Shown in pieces: positions 27,723-36,765 of a stretch of 64,000 nucleotides of DNA (position 1 is the stretch's first letter; every line of letters begins with the position of its first letter). Location of the stretch: positions 62,001 to 126,000 of the forward strand of contig CACWPM010000002.1 of the NCBI GenBank assembly GCA_902762795.1. The letters are read 5' to 3'. The notes under the pieces are model-generated. The model worked only from the letters and a program-made list of their open reading frames with translations, made no database searches and had not been told where the DNA came from. The DNA comes from Fibrobacter succinogenes. Its GTDB lineage: Bacteria; Fibrobacterota; Fibrobacteria; Fibrobacterales; Fibrobacteraceae. The translations under genes were made by a program, and so were the position numbers.

Positions 27723-29225
27723 CTAATGTTCTTCGTCTGTCATGCGGTTATAGTTGTCGATGGCTTGGAGGTAATTTTTCTGATATTCCTCGTCGGAAAT
27801 CGACTGGATGACATTTGCGATTTCATCAAGAGACGAACATTTGGGGAAGCCCAAGTCGTTTATGCCTACGAAGAAATTTCTGCGCTTGGTTAAATTTATC
27901 GAGCAGAAGGGGATTTGTTTAAACGCGGCATCGATCATTGAAATGGAGTGCTCACCAAATACAAAATCGGCTTTTTTCAAGTCTTCTTCAAGGGAACTGC
28001 GCGAAAAAGACAGCTGGAATCCGCCGTTCACATTAGCCAGGGGGATGTTGCTGGATAACGTCAAATTGGGAAGTTTCAGCCATTCGAAATAATCGTGAAC
28101 GCGGTTGATGGCGTTGACGCCTACGTTAAGCGGGTGAACCCATGTCGGGTGGCAACGGTATGTGAAATGGATATCCGGGAAACGCCTTGCCATTTGCACG
28201 AATGCATCCACCATAATATCGTCATCGGACCTGTTCTTTAGCGCTGTCCAGTCTCCCGATCCGGAGGCGACAACCAGGATGTTCTTTACGGCCTTCGGGA
28301 AAACGGGCTTTGGAATGTAGAGCTTTTTCCTAAACGGAATCATCTCGTAGGGAAGGTTTCTGTTCCTGAACAATTGGGTGCCGAGAATATCCCAGCAATA
28401 GTACACGACGTTTTTTGGAACGTAACTGTAATCGTAGTGAGTATAGTTCGGCGGCAAATAGCCGTCTTGAGCCCATCTTATGGCGTATTTATCGTCATCG
28501 GGCACGTCGCATTTACCGTGTTCGTGCCAAGTCGTCATGTAGGTGCATGTTTCTTTTGTCTCGTATTGCCCTGCATTAAGCCGTTCGCATTCCTGTTCGG
28601 AACTTTCAAACGGGATATCTAAACGATAGCCGATGCGGCTCATCTTCCCGAGGAATACGTATTTCCGGCCTTCATGGTAGGCTACGCTGACTTCTTCGGG
28701 ACGGTAAAAATTTCCGTTTTGATTCTTTTTGCCGCGAAGGCATCTATAGATTTTTTTCAGGGTCGCGTTTTGGGCAAGTTTGTTCCGAATGCGAACCTTG
28801 AGAGGCGTTCTATCTGTATAGTAATACGTCCCGTTCAATTTTTTAAAACCGTGGCGTGTCCAAACGGAACCGTCTATGCCCAGGTCTTCGGAAAGGATGT
28901 ATTTGCGGTCCGGTGAAAATTCTTTTAAGACTTTATGAAGAACAATCTCATTTTTGAGTTCTTTCATCTTGTGCAGATAATCTTCATATTTGGTTTCCGG
29001 AGTGTAGGCGTCGGTATCGCATTTCGCCATTTCTTCATCGGTGAGATAATCCGCAAAATCGACAAAGATGCAATTCTTGAACAATCCAGAAATATAGGCT
29101 CTTTCGTTTTCAAACAGGAAATGAGTCGTTAAGAAGACGTTCTTGTCGTTACTGGCAATTACTTTTTTGTATTTCTCTAAAGATTCTAATTTGAGATTTT
29201 GCGTGAATACGATAATGCTTGCCAT
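27723..29225 (-). CDS. Putative GT-B-like transferase of polysaccharide operon, family uncertain
   Basis: 500 residues from ATG 29225, one base after the stop of the GT2 gene; an upstream in-frame ATG would start inside that gene. I do not recognise the family with certainty. The C-terminal third reads like a nucleotide-donor domain: NILVVASGSGDW, then FTYRCHPTWVHP, then ADFVFGEHSISMIDAAFKQIP. This order recalls CDP-glycerol glycerophosphotransferase-like proteins (a His near a P/HP loop, then a Ser plus Asp helix). The TagD-like gene nearby fits that. A soluble, Tyr-rich N-terminal half has no known motif. Confidence 0.6.
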   Translation of the reverse strand: MASIIVFTQNLKLESLEKYKKVIASNDKNVFLTTHFLFENERAYISGLFKNCIFVDFADYLTDEEMAKCDTDAYTPETKYEDYLHKMKELKNEIVLHKVLKEFSPDRKYILSEDLGIDGSVWTRHGFKKLNGTYYYTDRTPLKVRIRNKLAQNATLKKIYRCLRGKKNQNGNFYRPEEVSVAYHEGRKYVFLGKMSRIGYRLDIPFESSEQECERLNAGQYETKETCTYMTTWHEHGKCDVPDDDKYAIRWAQDGYLPPNYTHYDYSYVPKNVVYYCWDILGTQLFRNRNLPYEMIPFRKKLYIPKPVFPKAVKNILVVASGSGDWTALKNRSDDDIMVDAFVQMARRFPDIHFTYRCHPTWVHPLNVGVNAINRVHDYFEWLKLPNLTLSSNIPLANVNGGFQLSFSRSSLEEDLKKADFVFGEHSISMIDAAFKQIPFCSINLTKRRNFFVGINDLGFPKCSSLDEIANVIQSISDEEYQKNYLQAIDNYNRMTDEEH

Positions 29226-29226
29226 C

Positions 29227-30144
29227 TTATCTCCGTAACAAGAATCGAATTGCATCCCTTGCAAATACGGCTGCAACCTTTTTCAATAGCCTTGGTTTTG
29301 TATAAAATATACCGTACATGCCGGATTCCCCGGACAAATCGTAGGAGCAGTACCTCTTGCGTATTCGGTATTGGTAGTAAAGGTCGGCAATAAAGCCTAA
29401 ATTCTTGTCGATTACAAACCTGAATGTATCCGGCGATATGTCCTTGTCCCTAAGAAGGGTGCATATGATCCAGGGATACTCCACTCCAAAAGCAAAGAAC
29501 AAATCGTAATCGCCTTTGGGCTTTTTCCCTTGGGGAATTTCGTCAAAGATCACGGAATTGTCGATAATGTAATTCCTGTGGTGACGAACGCTGAAAAGAA
29601 TATTCGTATGCGGGAACAGCTCATTATAATCGGAAACATCGTCCGAAAGGTTCTTGAAATCGTCCTTCCATATGGTCATTCCCGTTGACCATGATGACCA
29701 GTAGGACAAATGTTTCACGAATTGGTCGAACGTGTTGAATTCGTGTTTCTTTTTTGCGATTTTCAAGACGCCATTGCTGTAATAGACAATGGGCTTTTCG
29801 TTTCGGTGTCCTTCTACAAAATCGATCAGTTTTTGCAGCGCCCCTTTTACAAGCCTTGTCCGGTGGTTGACAAACTTAATCAGTTCGCCATGAGCTCTCT
29901 TATACGATTCGATTTCGTTTATAAAAGGCAAAGCTTCGGTTTCCGCATAAACGATGTTGCTGTGTTCCGAGATGAAACTTTTTATCTTGTCCTTGAATTC
30001 GCTGTTGTGACCGTTATCCGTAATGACTACTTCAAAAAGGCTCTCGTCGACGCCCTGGGAGTAGATACTCTCTAGTACAGGGAACACCCATTCAACCACG
30101 CCGTTGGTTGGCATGCAAAGAGATACCTTTAAATTGGGGCTCAT
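29227..30144 (-). CDS. Glycosyltransferase family 2
   Basis: 305 residues. LKVSLCMPTNGVVEWVFPVL replaces the common start, and FEVVITDNGHNSEFKDKIKS is the nucleotide-binding segment. The DxD site is less obvious (KFVNHRTRLVKG in place of the usual acidic block), so the metal site may differ. Overlaps the FdtA-like gene by four bases. Donor unknown. Confidence 0.8.
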   Translation of the reverse strand: MSPNLKVSLCMPTNGVVEWVFPVLESIYSQGVDESLFEVVITDNGHNSEFKDKIKSFISEHSNIVYAETEALPFINEIESYKRAHGELIKFVNHRTRLVKGALQKLIDFVEGHRNEKPIVYYSNGVLKIAKKKHEFNTFDQFVKHLSYWSSWSTGMTIWKDDFKNLSDDVSDYNELFPHTNILFSVRHHRNYIIDNSVIFDEIPQGKKPKGDYDLFFAFGVEYPWIICTLLRDKDISPDTFRFVIDKNLGFIADLYYQYRIRKRYCSYDLSGESGMYGIFYTKPRLLKKVAAVFARDAIRFLLRR

Positions 30145-30557
30145 TTGTCGCCTCTCATTTCTTTAAGGTAGTCGTCATAGTTTCGAATGTATTCGTTACC
30201 GTCGTAATAAGTGCTTGCGAGGACCAGCAATACGGAATCCGGGGAAAAATCGTACATGTCCTTCCAAATCATCTTGGGAATGTAGACGCCCATCATAGGC
30301 TTGTTCAGTTCGACGATGATTTCTTCTTTGCCATCCGTAATTCTGACTTTACTCGTGCCCGCCACATTGATAAGAACAAATTCGGATTCCCTGTTGGCAT
30401 GTTGCCCGCGGACAACCGTCGAATCGGAATCGTAGATGTAAAAAACTCTCTTGATGCTAAAAGGTATGGCCCGGGATCCTTCAATAACTACAAGTTTTCC
30501 TCTTTCATCGCCAAGATCGCGAAAATGAAGTACCGGACATAGATCTTTTAAAGACAT
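30141..30557 (-). CDS. FdtA/QdtA-like dTDP-4-keto-6-deoxyhexose 3,4-ketoisomerase (cupin)
   Basis: 138 residues, a single cupin. FRDLGDERGKLVVIEG and IPFSIKRVFYIYD are the family start, and VVRGQHANRESEFVLINVAG is the His-containing active-site block (most members have RGxHAHR; here HANR). It would isomerise dTDP-4-keto-6-deoxyglucose to the 3-keto sugar for the aminotransferase encoded just upstream. No dTDP-glucose synthase or dehydratase gene is in the window, so the substrate must come from elsewhere. Confidence 0.88.
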   Translation of the reverse strand: MSLKDLCPVLHFRDLGDERGKLVVIEGSRAIPFSIKRVFYIYDSDSTVVRGQHANRESEFVLINVAGTSKVRITDGKEEIIVELNKPMMGVYIPKMIWKDMYDFSPDSVLLVLASTYYDGNEYIRNYDDYLKEMRGDK

Positions 30558-30578
30558 TGAGCTTACACTCCTTCGTTC

Positions 30579-31673
30579 TTATTGAAAATTGTTGATGGCG
30601 TCTATGACGTAGGTTTGTTCGTCGTCTGTCATGCCATTGTACATCGGGATAGAGAGAACCGTTTTCGCCAAATGCTCCGTTATGGGTAAAAAGCCTTCTT
30701 TATGCCCAAGATATGCATAGGCTTCCGCGAGGTGCGGTGGAATGGGGTAATGGATAATCGTTCCGATTTCTTTCTTGTTCAGGTAGTCGATTAACCGTTC
30801 CCGATCTTCGCAACGGAGTACATACTGATGCCAAACGCCGGTCGCGTGAGGAACAAGTGTGGGCAGCTTTATTGCCGGGTTGTTGATTTCCTTGCTGTAC
30901 CTTTCCGCAATTTTTTGCTTTTCTTCTGTCAGTTCCTGCATATGAGCCAGTCGGACGCGGAGCATTGCCGCCTGAAGTTCGTCCAGACGTGAATTGGCGC
31001 CAACGACTTTGTTGTAATAGCGCTTTTCGGATCCGTAATTTCGGAAAATTTTAAATTCCTTTGCCAATGCTTCGTCATTGACAACGACCGCGCCGGCATC
31101 CCCGAAGGCTCCCAAATTTTTTGACGGATAGAACGAAAAACATCCGACGTCTCCAAAGGTGCCTGTCATTTGCCCGTTGAAACAGGCTCCATGGGATTGG
31201 GCGCAGTCTTCGACTAATCTCAGATTGTGTTTCTTGCAAATGGGGACGATTTCGTCCATCCGTGAAGCCATTCCGTACAAATGGGTTACAAGAATAGCTT
31301 TCGTCTTTTCCGTAATCAATGCTTCAATCTTTTCGGGATCCATTCCGAAATGTTCATCCGGTTCCGCGAATACGGGTGTCGCTCCATTCATGGTGATGCC
31401 CATGACAGATGCTATGTAGGTGTTTCCTTGTACGATTACTTCGTCTCCGGCTCCAATGTTTAGTAGGCGAAATGCGATCCATAATGCATCAAGCCCTGAT
31501 GCCAGACCTACGCAATATTTTCCGCCGGTATATGCCGCAAATTCTTCTTCAAAAGCGGAAACTTCTTTACCAAGAACGTACCAGCCTGAACGAAGTACTT
31601 CTAGAGCTTTCGTCTCAAATTCGTTCTGGTACATTTGAAAACCGCGATCCATGCGGTTGGGCATTACTTTCAT
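30579..31673 (-). CDS. FdtB/QdtB-like dTDP-3-amino-3,6-dideoxyhexose aminotransferase
   Basis: 364 residues. A DegT/DnrJ PLP enzyme with Asp156 in VEDCAQSHGA and Schiff-base Lys185 in FYPSKNLGAFGDAG; the latter segment is typical of the 3-aminotransferase branch that follows FdtA or QdtA. The neighbour at 30141 is the matching ketoisomerase. Product probably dTDP-Fuc3N or dTDP-Qui3N. Overlaps the GT4 gene upstream by four bases. Confidence 0.88.
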   Translation of the reverse strand: MKVMPNRMDRGFQMYQNEFETKALEVLRSGWYVLGKEVSAFEEEFAAYTGGKYCVGLASGLDALWIAFRLLNIGAGDEVIVQGNTYIASVMGITMNGATPVFAEPDEHFGMDPEKIEALITEKTKAILVTHLYGMASRMDEIVPICKKHNLRLVEDCAQSHGACFNGQMTGTFGDVGCFSFYPSKNLGAFGDAGAVVVNDEALAKEFKIFRNYGSEKRYYNKVVGANSRLDELQAAMLRVRLAHMQELTEEKQKIAERYSKEINNPAIKLPTLVPHATGVWHQYVLRCEDRERLIDYLNKKEIGTIIHYPIPPHLAEAYAYLGHKEGFLPITEHLAKTVLSIPMYNGMTDDEQTYVIDAINNFQ

Positions 31674-32824
31674 ACAATAGTATTCCTGTCTTGTGCGTTA
31701 TCTTCGCATATCGATTTTACGATTAAATCTTTGTATTGCGCAAAGAGAAAATTCTTTTCTACCCTTGACATCGCCGCTTTTCCAAAAGCTTTTCTTTTGT
31801 CCTCATTTTCAGAAAGTTCCTTGATTGCCTTTGCGTATGCATCAACATCGCGGTTGGGAACTTCGAGGCCCGTTATGCCGTTTTGGGACACATAGTTTAC
31901 GCCGCTACCAGGAATCGTGTATGTGATAGACGGTAGCTCAAAATACATGGCCTCTGCCAATGCAATTCCGAAGGCTTCGTTCTTGGTGATCGAGGAAAAG
32001 CAGAAAATGTCGGCTGCGATATAGTACGCCTTCAGTTCGTCGTCCGTTTGCTTCCCAAGGAATTTTATAGTCGGGCAGTTCTTGCTTTGGCGTATCAAGT
32101 CCTTTTTCTGTTCGCCATCGCCGATGATAAAGAATACGTAATTGTCGCCTAGTTTCTGGACCGATTTTATCAAGTAATCGTAGCCTTTATAAGGGACCAG
32201 GCGGCCTACGGAAAGGCAAATCGTTTTACCCGCATTTCCCTTCTTTATCTTTTCAGCAAGTTCTATTGCCATTGGAGTCTTTTCCAGGCGTCTTTCATCG
32301 ATGCAATTCGGGAGTACGATGCATTTCGATTTGAACTTGGATAAGTATTGGCTACCTTCGATGTAGTTCGGGCTTGTGGCGAAAACCGTATCGGCCCTAT
32401 TCAGCAAGGCGATATTTTGAAAATGGAACAACTTTCCCAGAATTTTCTGGCGAATGATGTCCAGATGCCAGTAGAGAAATAGCTTGGTCTCTGCGGGAAT
32501 ATACCGCAATAGGATTCTTGCAAAAAAGGGATTTGGGTAATGGAATATGATATAGTCCGGTTTGAACTCTTTTAGCAGTTCCTTGAACTTTCGGGCCATT
32601 TCCAAAGAGATGGACTGGGAAAAAATTTTGCACTGGCATTTGCAGCGGATGACTTCGACTCCATCAATTATGCTTGGATTGTCGTTATTTTCATGGTCAA
32701 AACAAAGAACCTTTTGCTCGAATTTACCTTGTAGCGCACGAACAGCATCTCTTGCGACTTGTTCTATGCCGCCTACAAAGGGATGGTAGTACTTTGATAT
32801 ATGCAATACTTTTTTCACGTGCAA
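31670..32824 (-). CDS. Glycosyltransferase family 4
   Basis: 384 residues. KVLHISKYYHPFVGGIEQVARD is the GT4 start (HPFVGGIE). SVGRLVPYKGYDYLI and SSITKNEAFGIALAEAMYFELP give the donor-side motifs with EX7E. Third gene of the operon, after the epimerase with 95 bases between, the largest gap in the cluster; an internal promoter there is possible but not evident. Confidence 0.92.
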   Translation of the reverse strand: MHVKKVLHISKYYHPFVGGIEQVARDAVRALQGKFEQKVLCFDHENNDNPSIIDGVEVIRCKCQCKIFSQSISLEMARKFKELLKEFKPDYIIFHYPNPFFARILLRYIPAETKLFLYWHLDIIRQKILGKLFHFQNIALLNRADTVFATSPNYIEGSQYLSKFKSKCIVLPNCIDERRLEKTPMAIELAEKIKKGNAGKTICLSVGRLVPYKGYDYLIKSVQKLGDNYVFFIIGDGEQKKDLIRQSKNCPTIKFLGKQTDDELKAYYIAADIFCFSSITKNEAFGIALAEAMYFELPSITYTIPGSGVNYVSQNGITGLEVPNRDVDAYAKAIKELSENEDKRKAFGKAAMSRVEKNFLFAQYKDLIVKSICEDNAQDRNTIV

Positions 32825-32919
32825 AATTCCAATAGGTCGAATCTGTTCGAACTTGTAAACTGGGATGCTTTTTTAGTCTACGCTCTTACCGGATTATTAT
32901 TAGTCACAATATAGTAATG

Positions 32920-34008
32920 CTACTCTCCCGTTCCGTAATACCCGGCGTACCACTCTGCGAATTTTCTGAGCCCTTCCCGGAGCGGGGTTGCGGGTTTGAA
33001 TCCGAAGTCCTCTTCCAATGCGGTCGTGTCGGCGTAGGTGACGGGCACATCGCCGGGTTGCATAGGTACGAGTTCCTTGTGCGCTTCGAAATCGTAATCG
33101 GCCGGGAGCACGTGCGCGCGGACTAATTCCTCTTGCAGTATTGTCACGAAGTCGAGCAAGTTTTCCGGATGGTTGTTGCCTATGTTATAGACCTTGTAGG
33201 GCGGGAGCGGGAGCCCGTCTTCGCCGTTTTTCTTTTCGGGAGCGTGTTGCATCACGCGTACGACGCCTTCGACAATGTCGTCGACGTAGGTAAAGTCGCG
33301 CTTGCATTTGCCGTAGTTGAAAATTTGGATGGTCTTGCCGGCCTTGAGCTTGTTCGTGAAGCCGAAGTAGGCCATGTCCGGGCGGCCTGCGGGACCATAG
33401 ACAGTAAAGAAACGGAGACCCGTGCTCGGAATGTTGTAGAGCTTGCTGTAGGCGTGCGCCATGAGCTCGTTGCTCTTCTTGGTCGCGGCGTACAGCGAAA
33501 CCGGATTGTCCACCTTGTCGTCGGTGGAGTAGGGAATCTTCTTGTTGCTTCCGTATACGCTAGAAGAACTTGCGTACACCAGGTGTTCGACTTCCCCTTT
33601 ATCTGCGCCCCTGCGGCATGCCTCCAGGATATTGTAAAAACCGATAAGGTTGCTTTGGATGTAGGCGTCCGGGTTTGTGATGGAATAGCGGACGCCAGCT
33701 TGGGCCGCTAGGTTTACGATGACGGCAAAATGGTACTTTTCGAATAAACTGTCAATGGCGGCCTTGTCGGCGAGGTTTACCTTGACGAAAGTCCATTTTT
33801 TGCCAGTCGATGTCGCCAGCGTGTCGATTTCCTTGAGGCGCTCGTACTTGATGTTCACGTCATAGTAATCGGTGATGGAATCTAGCCCGACGATTTCCGC
33901 GCAAGCGTAGTTAGTGAGCAGTTTTTTGCAGAGGTTGCAGCCGATAAAGCCTGCGGCGCCTGTGACGAGGACAGTCTTTCCGTTAAGGTCGACATTCTTA
34001 TCAAGCAT
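32920..34008 (-). CDS. UDP-glucuronate 4-epimerase (extended SDR family)
   Basis: 362 residues from ATG 34008. The frame is open 150 bases further into the ugd gene, but the NAD-binding TVLVTGAAGFIGCNL should be near the N-terminus. SLYAATKKSNELMAHAYSKL holds the catalytic YxxxK, and TVYGPAGRPDMAYFGF is typical of UDP-glucuronate epimerases. It converts UDP-GlcA to UDP-GalA. It follows ugd by 11 bases, so the pair makes UDP-GlcA and then UDP-GalA for the operon's transferases. Confidence 0.92.
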   Translation of the reverse strand: MLDKNVDLNGKTVLVTGAAGFIGCNLCKKLLTNYACAEIVGLDSITDYYDVNIKYERLKEIDTLATSTGKKWTFVKVNLADKAAIDSLFEKYHFAVIVNLAAQAGVRYSITNPDAYIQSNLIGFYNILEACRRGADKGEVEHLVYASSSSVYGSNKKIPYSTDDKVDNPVSLYAATKKSNELMAHAYSKLYNIPSTGLRFFTVYGPAGRPDMAYFGFTNKLKAGKTIQIFNYGKCKRDFTYVDDIVEGVVRVMQHAPEKKNGEDGLPLPPYKVYNIGNNHPENLLDFVTILQEELVRAHVLPADYDFEAHKELVPMQPGDVPVTYADTTALEEDFGFKPATPLREGLRKFAEWYAGYYGTGE

Positions 34009-34019
34009 GATTTGTATCC

Positions 34020-35339
34020 TTAGCAGCCGATAGCGCTGTATTCGAATCCCGCTTCGGCGAGTTCTTTCGCGTCGTAGATGTTGCGGCCGTCGATGATGAG
34101 GGCATTCTTCATGGACTTCTTCATCACGCCGAAGCTCGGCATGCGGAACTGCTTCCATTCGGTCACGAGCAGGAGGGCATCGGCATCGAGCAGGGCTTCG
34201 TACATGTCGTTACAGTAAGTGACGATGTCGCCCACGCGGCGCTTGCATTCGTTCATGGCGACCGGATCGTACACGCGGACCGTGGCGCCAGCCTTCACGA
34301 GCTTGTCGATCAGCACGAGGGCGGTCGCTTCGCGCATGTCGTCCGTCTCAGGCTTGAACGCAAGACCCCACATGGCGATTGTCTTGCCTTTGAGATTTGC
34401 TTCGCCGTCAAAGCGTTTTGCGAGCTTGTTGAAAAGTACTGTCTTTTGGTATTCGTTTACTTCTTCGACAGCCTTCAAGACGCTCATCTTATAGCCGTTC
34501 TTTTCGGCGGTCTTGATGAGGGCTTTCACATCCTTCGGGAAGCAGCTTCCGCCGTAGCCGCAGCCCGGGTAGAGGAACTTCGAGCCGATGCGGGTATCGC
34601 TGCCGATACCTTTGCGGACCATGTTCACGTCGGCGCCCACGAGCTCGCAGAGGTTCGCGATGTCGTTCATGAAGCTGATGCGGGTCGCGAGCATGGAGTT
34701 CGCGGCATACTTGATCATTTCTGCGCTCGGGATGTCCGTGAAGATCACGCGGAAGTTGTTGAGCATCATCGGGCGGTAAAGGCGCGTCATGAGTTCCTTG
34801 GCCTGTTCGCTCTCGACACCCACTACGACGCGGTCCGGCTTCATGAAGTCCGTGATGGCGGATCCTTCCTTCAAAAATTCAGGGTTGCTCGCCACATCGA
34901 ACGGCACGTTCACACCGCGCTTGTCGAGTTCTTCCTGGATTGCAGCCTTGACCTTCTTGGCCGTGCCGACCGGGACTGTAGACTTGGTCACAAGAACGGT
35001 GTACTTCTTGATGTTCCGGCCGAAGGTGCGCGCGACGGCGAGAACGTACTGCAAGTCCGCGGAACCGTCTTCGTCCGGGGGCGTACCCACGGCGCTGAAA
35101 ACCATTTCTACATCGTCGAGAATGCTTGCTAGGTCGGTCGTAAAATGCAGGCGACCTTCGCGCTGGTTCCTGAGCACCATTTCGTCAAGACCCGGTTCGT
35201 ATATGGGAATTTCACCCTTCTGTAGAGATTCAATTTTTGTCTGGTTCACATCGACGCAAGTGACATTCACGCCCATTTCGGCAAAGCACGTACCGCTAAC
35301 AAGACCCACATAACCGGTACCGACAATAGCAATGTTCAT
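34020..35339 (-). CDS. ugd: UDP-glucose 6-dehydrogenase
   Basis: 439 residues from ATG 35339, which has AAGGAA in front; the open frame upstream adds 44 unlikely residues. NIAIVGTGYVGLVSGTCFAE binds NAD, SKSTVPVGT and NPEFLKEGSAI are family blocks, and PGCGYGGSCFPKDVKAL holds the catalytic Cys (about residue 264). Oxidises UDP-Glc to UDP-GlcA in two steps. First gene of the 15-gene minus-strand polysaccharide operon; the promoter should lie in 35340-35530. Confidence 0.96.
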   Translation of the reverse strand: MNIAIVGTGYVGLVSGTCFAEMGVNVTCVDVNQTKIESLQKGEIPIYEPGLDEMVLRNQREGRLHFTTDLASILDDVEMVFSAVGTPPDEDGSADLQYVLAVARTFGRNIKKYTVLVTKSTVPVGTAKKVKAAIQEELDKRGVNVPFDVASNPEFLKEGSAITDFMKPDRVVVGVESEQAKELMTRLYRPMMLNNFRVIFTDIPSAEMIKYAANSMLATRISFMNDIANLCELVGADVNMVRKGIGSDTRIGSKFLYPGCGYGGSCFPKDVKALIKTAEKNGYKMSVLKAVEEVNEYQKTVLFNKLAKRFDGEANLKGKTIAMWGLAFKPETDDMREATALVLIDKLVKAGATVRVYDPVAMNECKRRVGDIVTYCNDMYEALLDADALLLVTEWKQFRMPSFGVMKKSMKNALIIDGRNIYDAKELAEAGFEYSAIGC

Positions 35340-35530
35340 AAAAATTCCTTGAAATGTTTTTGTATAAGTATATCGAAAAAAAATGTAATAAAATGAAAAA
35401 AAAGTGGCTGAGCATTGGATTATAGTCGTTGGGTTTTGCTTGTTAGATATTTGTCGATGCTCAATAGACATGTCCTGTACACATCATCATGCAGGACGCT
35501 TTCATCTTGGATGCGCACTTTTTTTTTCGT

Positions 35531-35562
35531 AAAAAAAAACGCTGCCCCGAAGGACAGCGTTT
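35531..35562 (-). terminator. Terminator of secreted paralogue 1
   Basis: Stem ACGCTGCCC-CGAA-GGACAGCGT with one mismatch, next to nine A on the plus strand (T-run on the minus strand). It is nearly the same as the terminator at 36153-36181. Confidence 0.85.
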
Positions 35563-35583
35563 GGTTGATGTTGATGATGTTAT

Positions 35584-36024
35584 TTAGTTTTCTCCATTTC
35601 GCATTTCAGTCTGCTCGCGGTCCATTGTGTATGTCAGGTATTCCTTGAAGTCCCGGTCGATTTGAGCGGTGACTAAATCTTCATTGTGGTCGACGAGAAC
35701 GCCAACATTCGTTGGATTGTCAGGCCAATCGAATAAAGAAATTTCTTCAAGGATGATGGTCTTGTCCTGTGCCTTGGCGACATATTCGACTTTGGATTTA
35801 TCGACCCAACCTTGTCCGCATTTTCCTTTAACGAGTGCCTTGGTTTCTGCTTCTTTAATAATTGTCAGTTCGTCATTGAAACCTGCTGTGCAGACAACTT
35901 CGCCACCGTCTTTTGCTTTGGTAACTTCGATGTCGCCGATTTTTGATTTGACAACACGTGCTGCGAATGATGATGTGACCATAAACGCAAGCATTACTGC
36001 TGTTATAAATTTTACCGTTTTCAT
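35584..36024 (-). CDS. Secreted protein of unknown function (paralogue 1 of a tandem pair)
   Basis: 146 residues. Signal peptide MKTVKFITAVMLAFMVTSSFA. The mature part starts ARVVKSKIGDIEVT, has two Cys (VCTAGF, GKCGQGW) that could form a disulfide, and ends TYTMDREQTEMRNGEN. About half identical to the protein at 36201, with the same signal, Cys positions and C-terminus, so a recent tandem duplication is clear. A strong AAGGAGG ribosome site precedes the ATG. No family recognised; periplasmic or secreted. Confidence 0.85.
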   Translation of the reverse strand: MKTVKFITAVMLAFMVTSSFAARVVKSKIGDIEVTKAKDGGEVVCTAGFNDELTIIKEAETKALVKGKCGQGWVDKSKVEYVAKAQDKTIILEEISLFDWPDNPTNVGVLVDHNEDLVTAQIDRDFKEYLTYTMDREQTEMRNGEN

Positions 36025-36152
36025 GATTGCCTCCTTGAATTATTAGTTGTGAGACGTTTGATCGCCTTCACTTTTTAAATTACAAAGTAAAGTTTACATA
36101 GACCAGTGAAACTATAGTTTAATTTGGAATACACGAAGAAAATAGTTTGTAA

Positions 36153-36181
36153 TAAAAAAACGCTGTCCCGAAGGACAGCGT
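36153..36181 (-). terminator. Terminator of secreted paralogue 2
   Basis: Perfect stem ACGCTGTCC-CGAA-GGACAGCGT with seven A before it on the plus strand, so it acts for the minus-strand gene at 36201. Confidence 0.9.
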
Positions 36182-36200
36182 GAGGCTGATTTTATGGTTT

Positions 36201-36644
36201 TTAATTTTCGCCGTTACGCATTTCGGTCTTTTCACGATCCATCGTGTAAGTCAGATATTCCTTGAAGTCTCGATCGATATTCACTCCGTCAAAGTCAATA
36301 TCGTTGCCTTCTAAAACGAATATGGCACTTGGGTTATCAATCCAGGCTTCGATGCCTATGTTGTCCATAGTGATGGAATTATCTCCAGGCCCTTTTGCGA
36401 CGTATTCAATTTTGGATTTTTCAACCCAGCCTTTTCCGCAACTGCCCTTGACAAAAACCTTTGTGTCTGATTCCTTGATAATTGCGAACTCGTCGTTAAA
36501 GCCTGCTGTGCAAATTACCGTACCTCCGTCCTTTTCAGATGTAAGGTCGATATCGCCCAGTTTTGATTTTACAACTCTCGCAGCGAAAGATGTGGTGACC
36601 GTAAGAGTGAGGGCTATAAACAGTGCAAATTTAATGCGTTTCAT
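36201..36644 (-). CDS. Secreted protein of unknown function (paralogue 2 of a tandem pair)
   Basis: 147 residues with signal MKRIKFALFIALTLTVTTSFA and the same layout as its neighbour: ARVVKSKLGDIDLT, ICTAGFNDEF, KGSCGKGWVEKSK, then a variable acidic stretch (DNIGIEAWIDNPSAIFVLEG) and the shared end RDFKEYLTYTMDREKTEMRN. The ribosome site is AAGGAGG. Each copy has its own terminator, so the whole transcription unit was duplicated. Function unknown. Confidence 0.85.
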   Translation of the reverse strand: MKRIKFALFIALTLTVTTSFAARVVKSKLGDIDLTSEKDGGTVICTAGFNDEFAIIKESDTKVFVKGSCGKGWVEKSKIEYVAKGPGDNSITMDNIGIEAWIDNPSAIFVLEGNDIDFDGVNIDRDFKEYLTYTMDREKTEMRNGEN

Positions 36645-36765
36645 GATTTACCTCCTTGTGGTTGAGACGATTATTCGCCCCCACCACATAAACTACAAAG
36701 ACATGATTGTGTAAACCAATCACGAATACTCCAAGTTGGAATAAGTATGTATGTAATAATTTGTC

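Noticed and set aside
34009..34158. N-terminal extension of the UDP-glucuronate epimerase
   Set aside because: It is made of ugd coding sequence in another frame and precedes the NAD-binding motif by 60 residues; the ATG at 34008 fits the family.
35340..35471. N-terminal extension of UDP-glucose dehydrogenase
   Set aside because: 44 residues before the NAD loop with no family support; ATG 35339 has a ribosome site.
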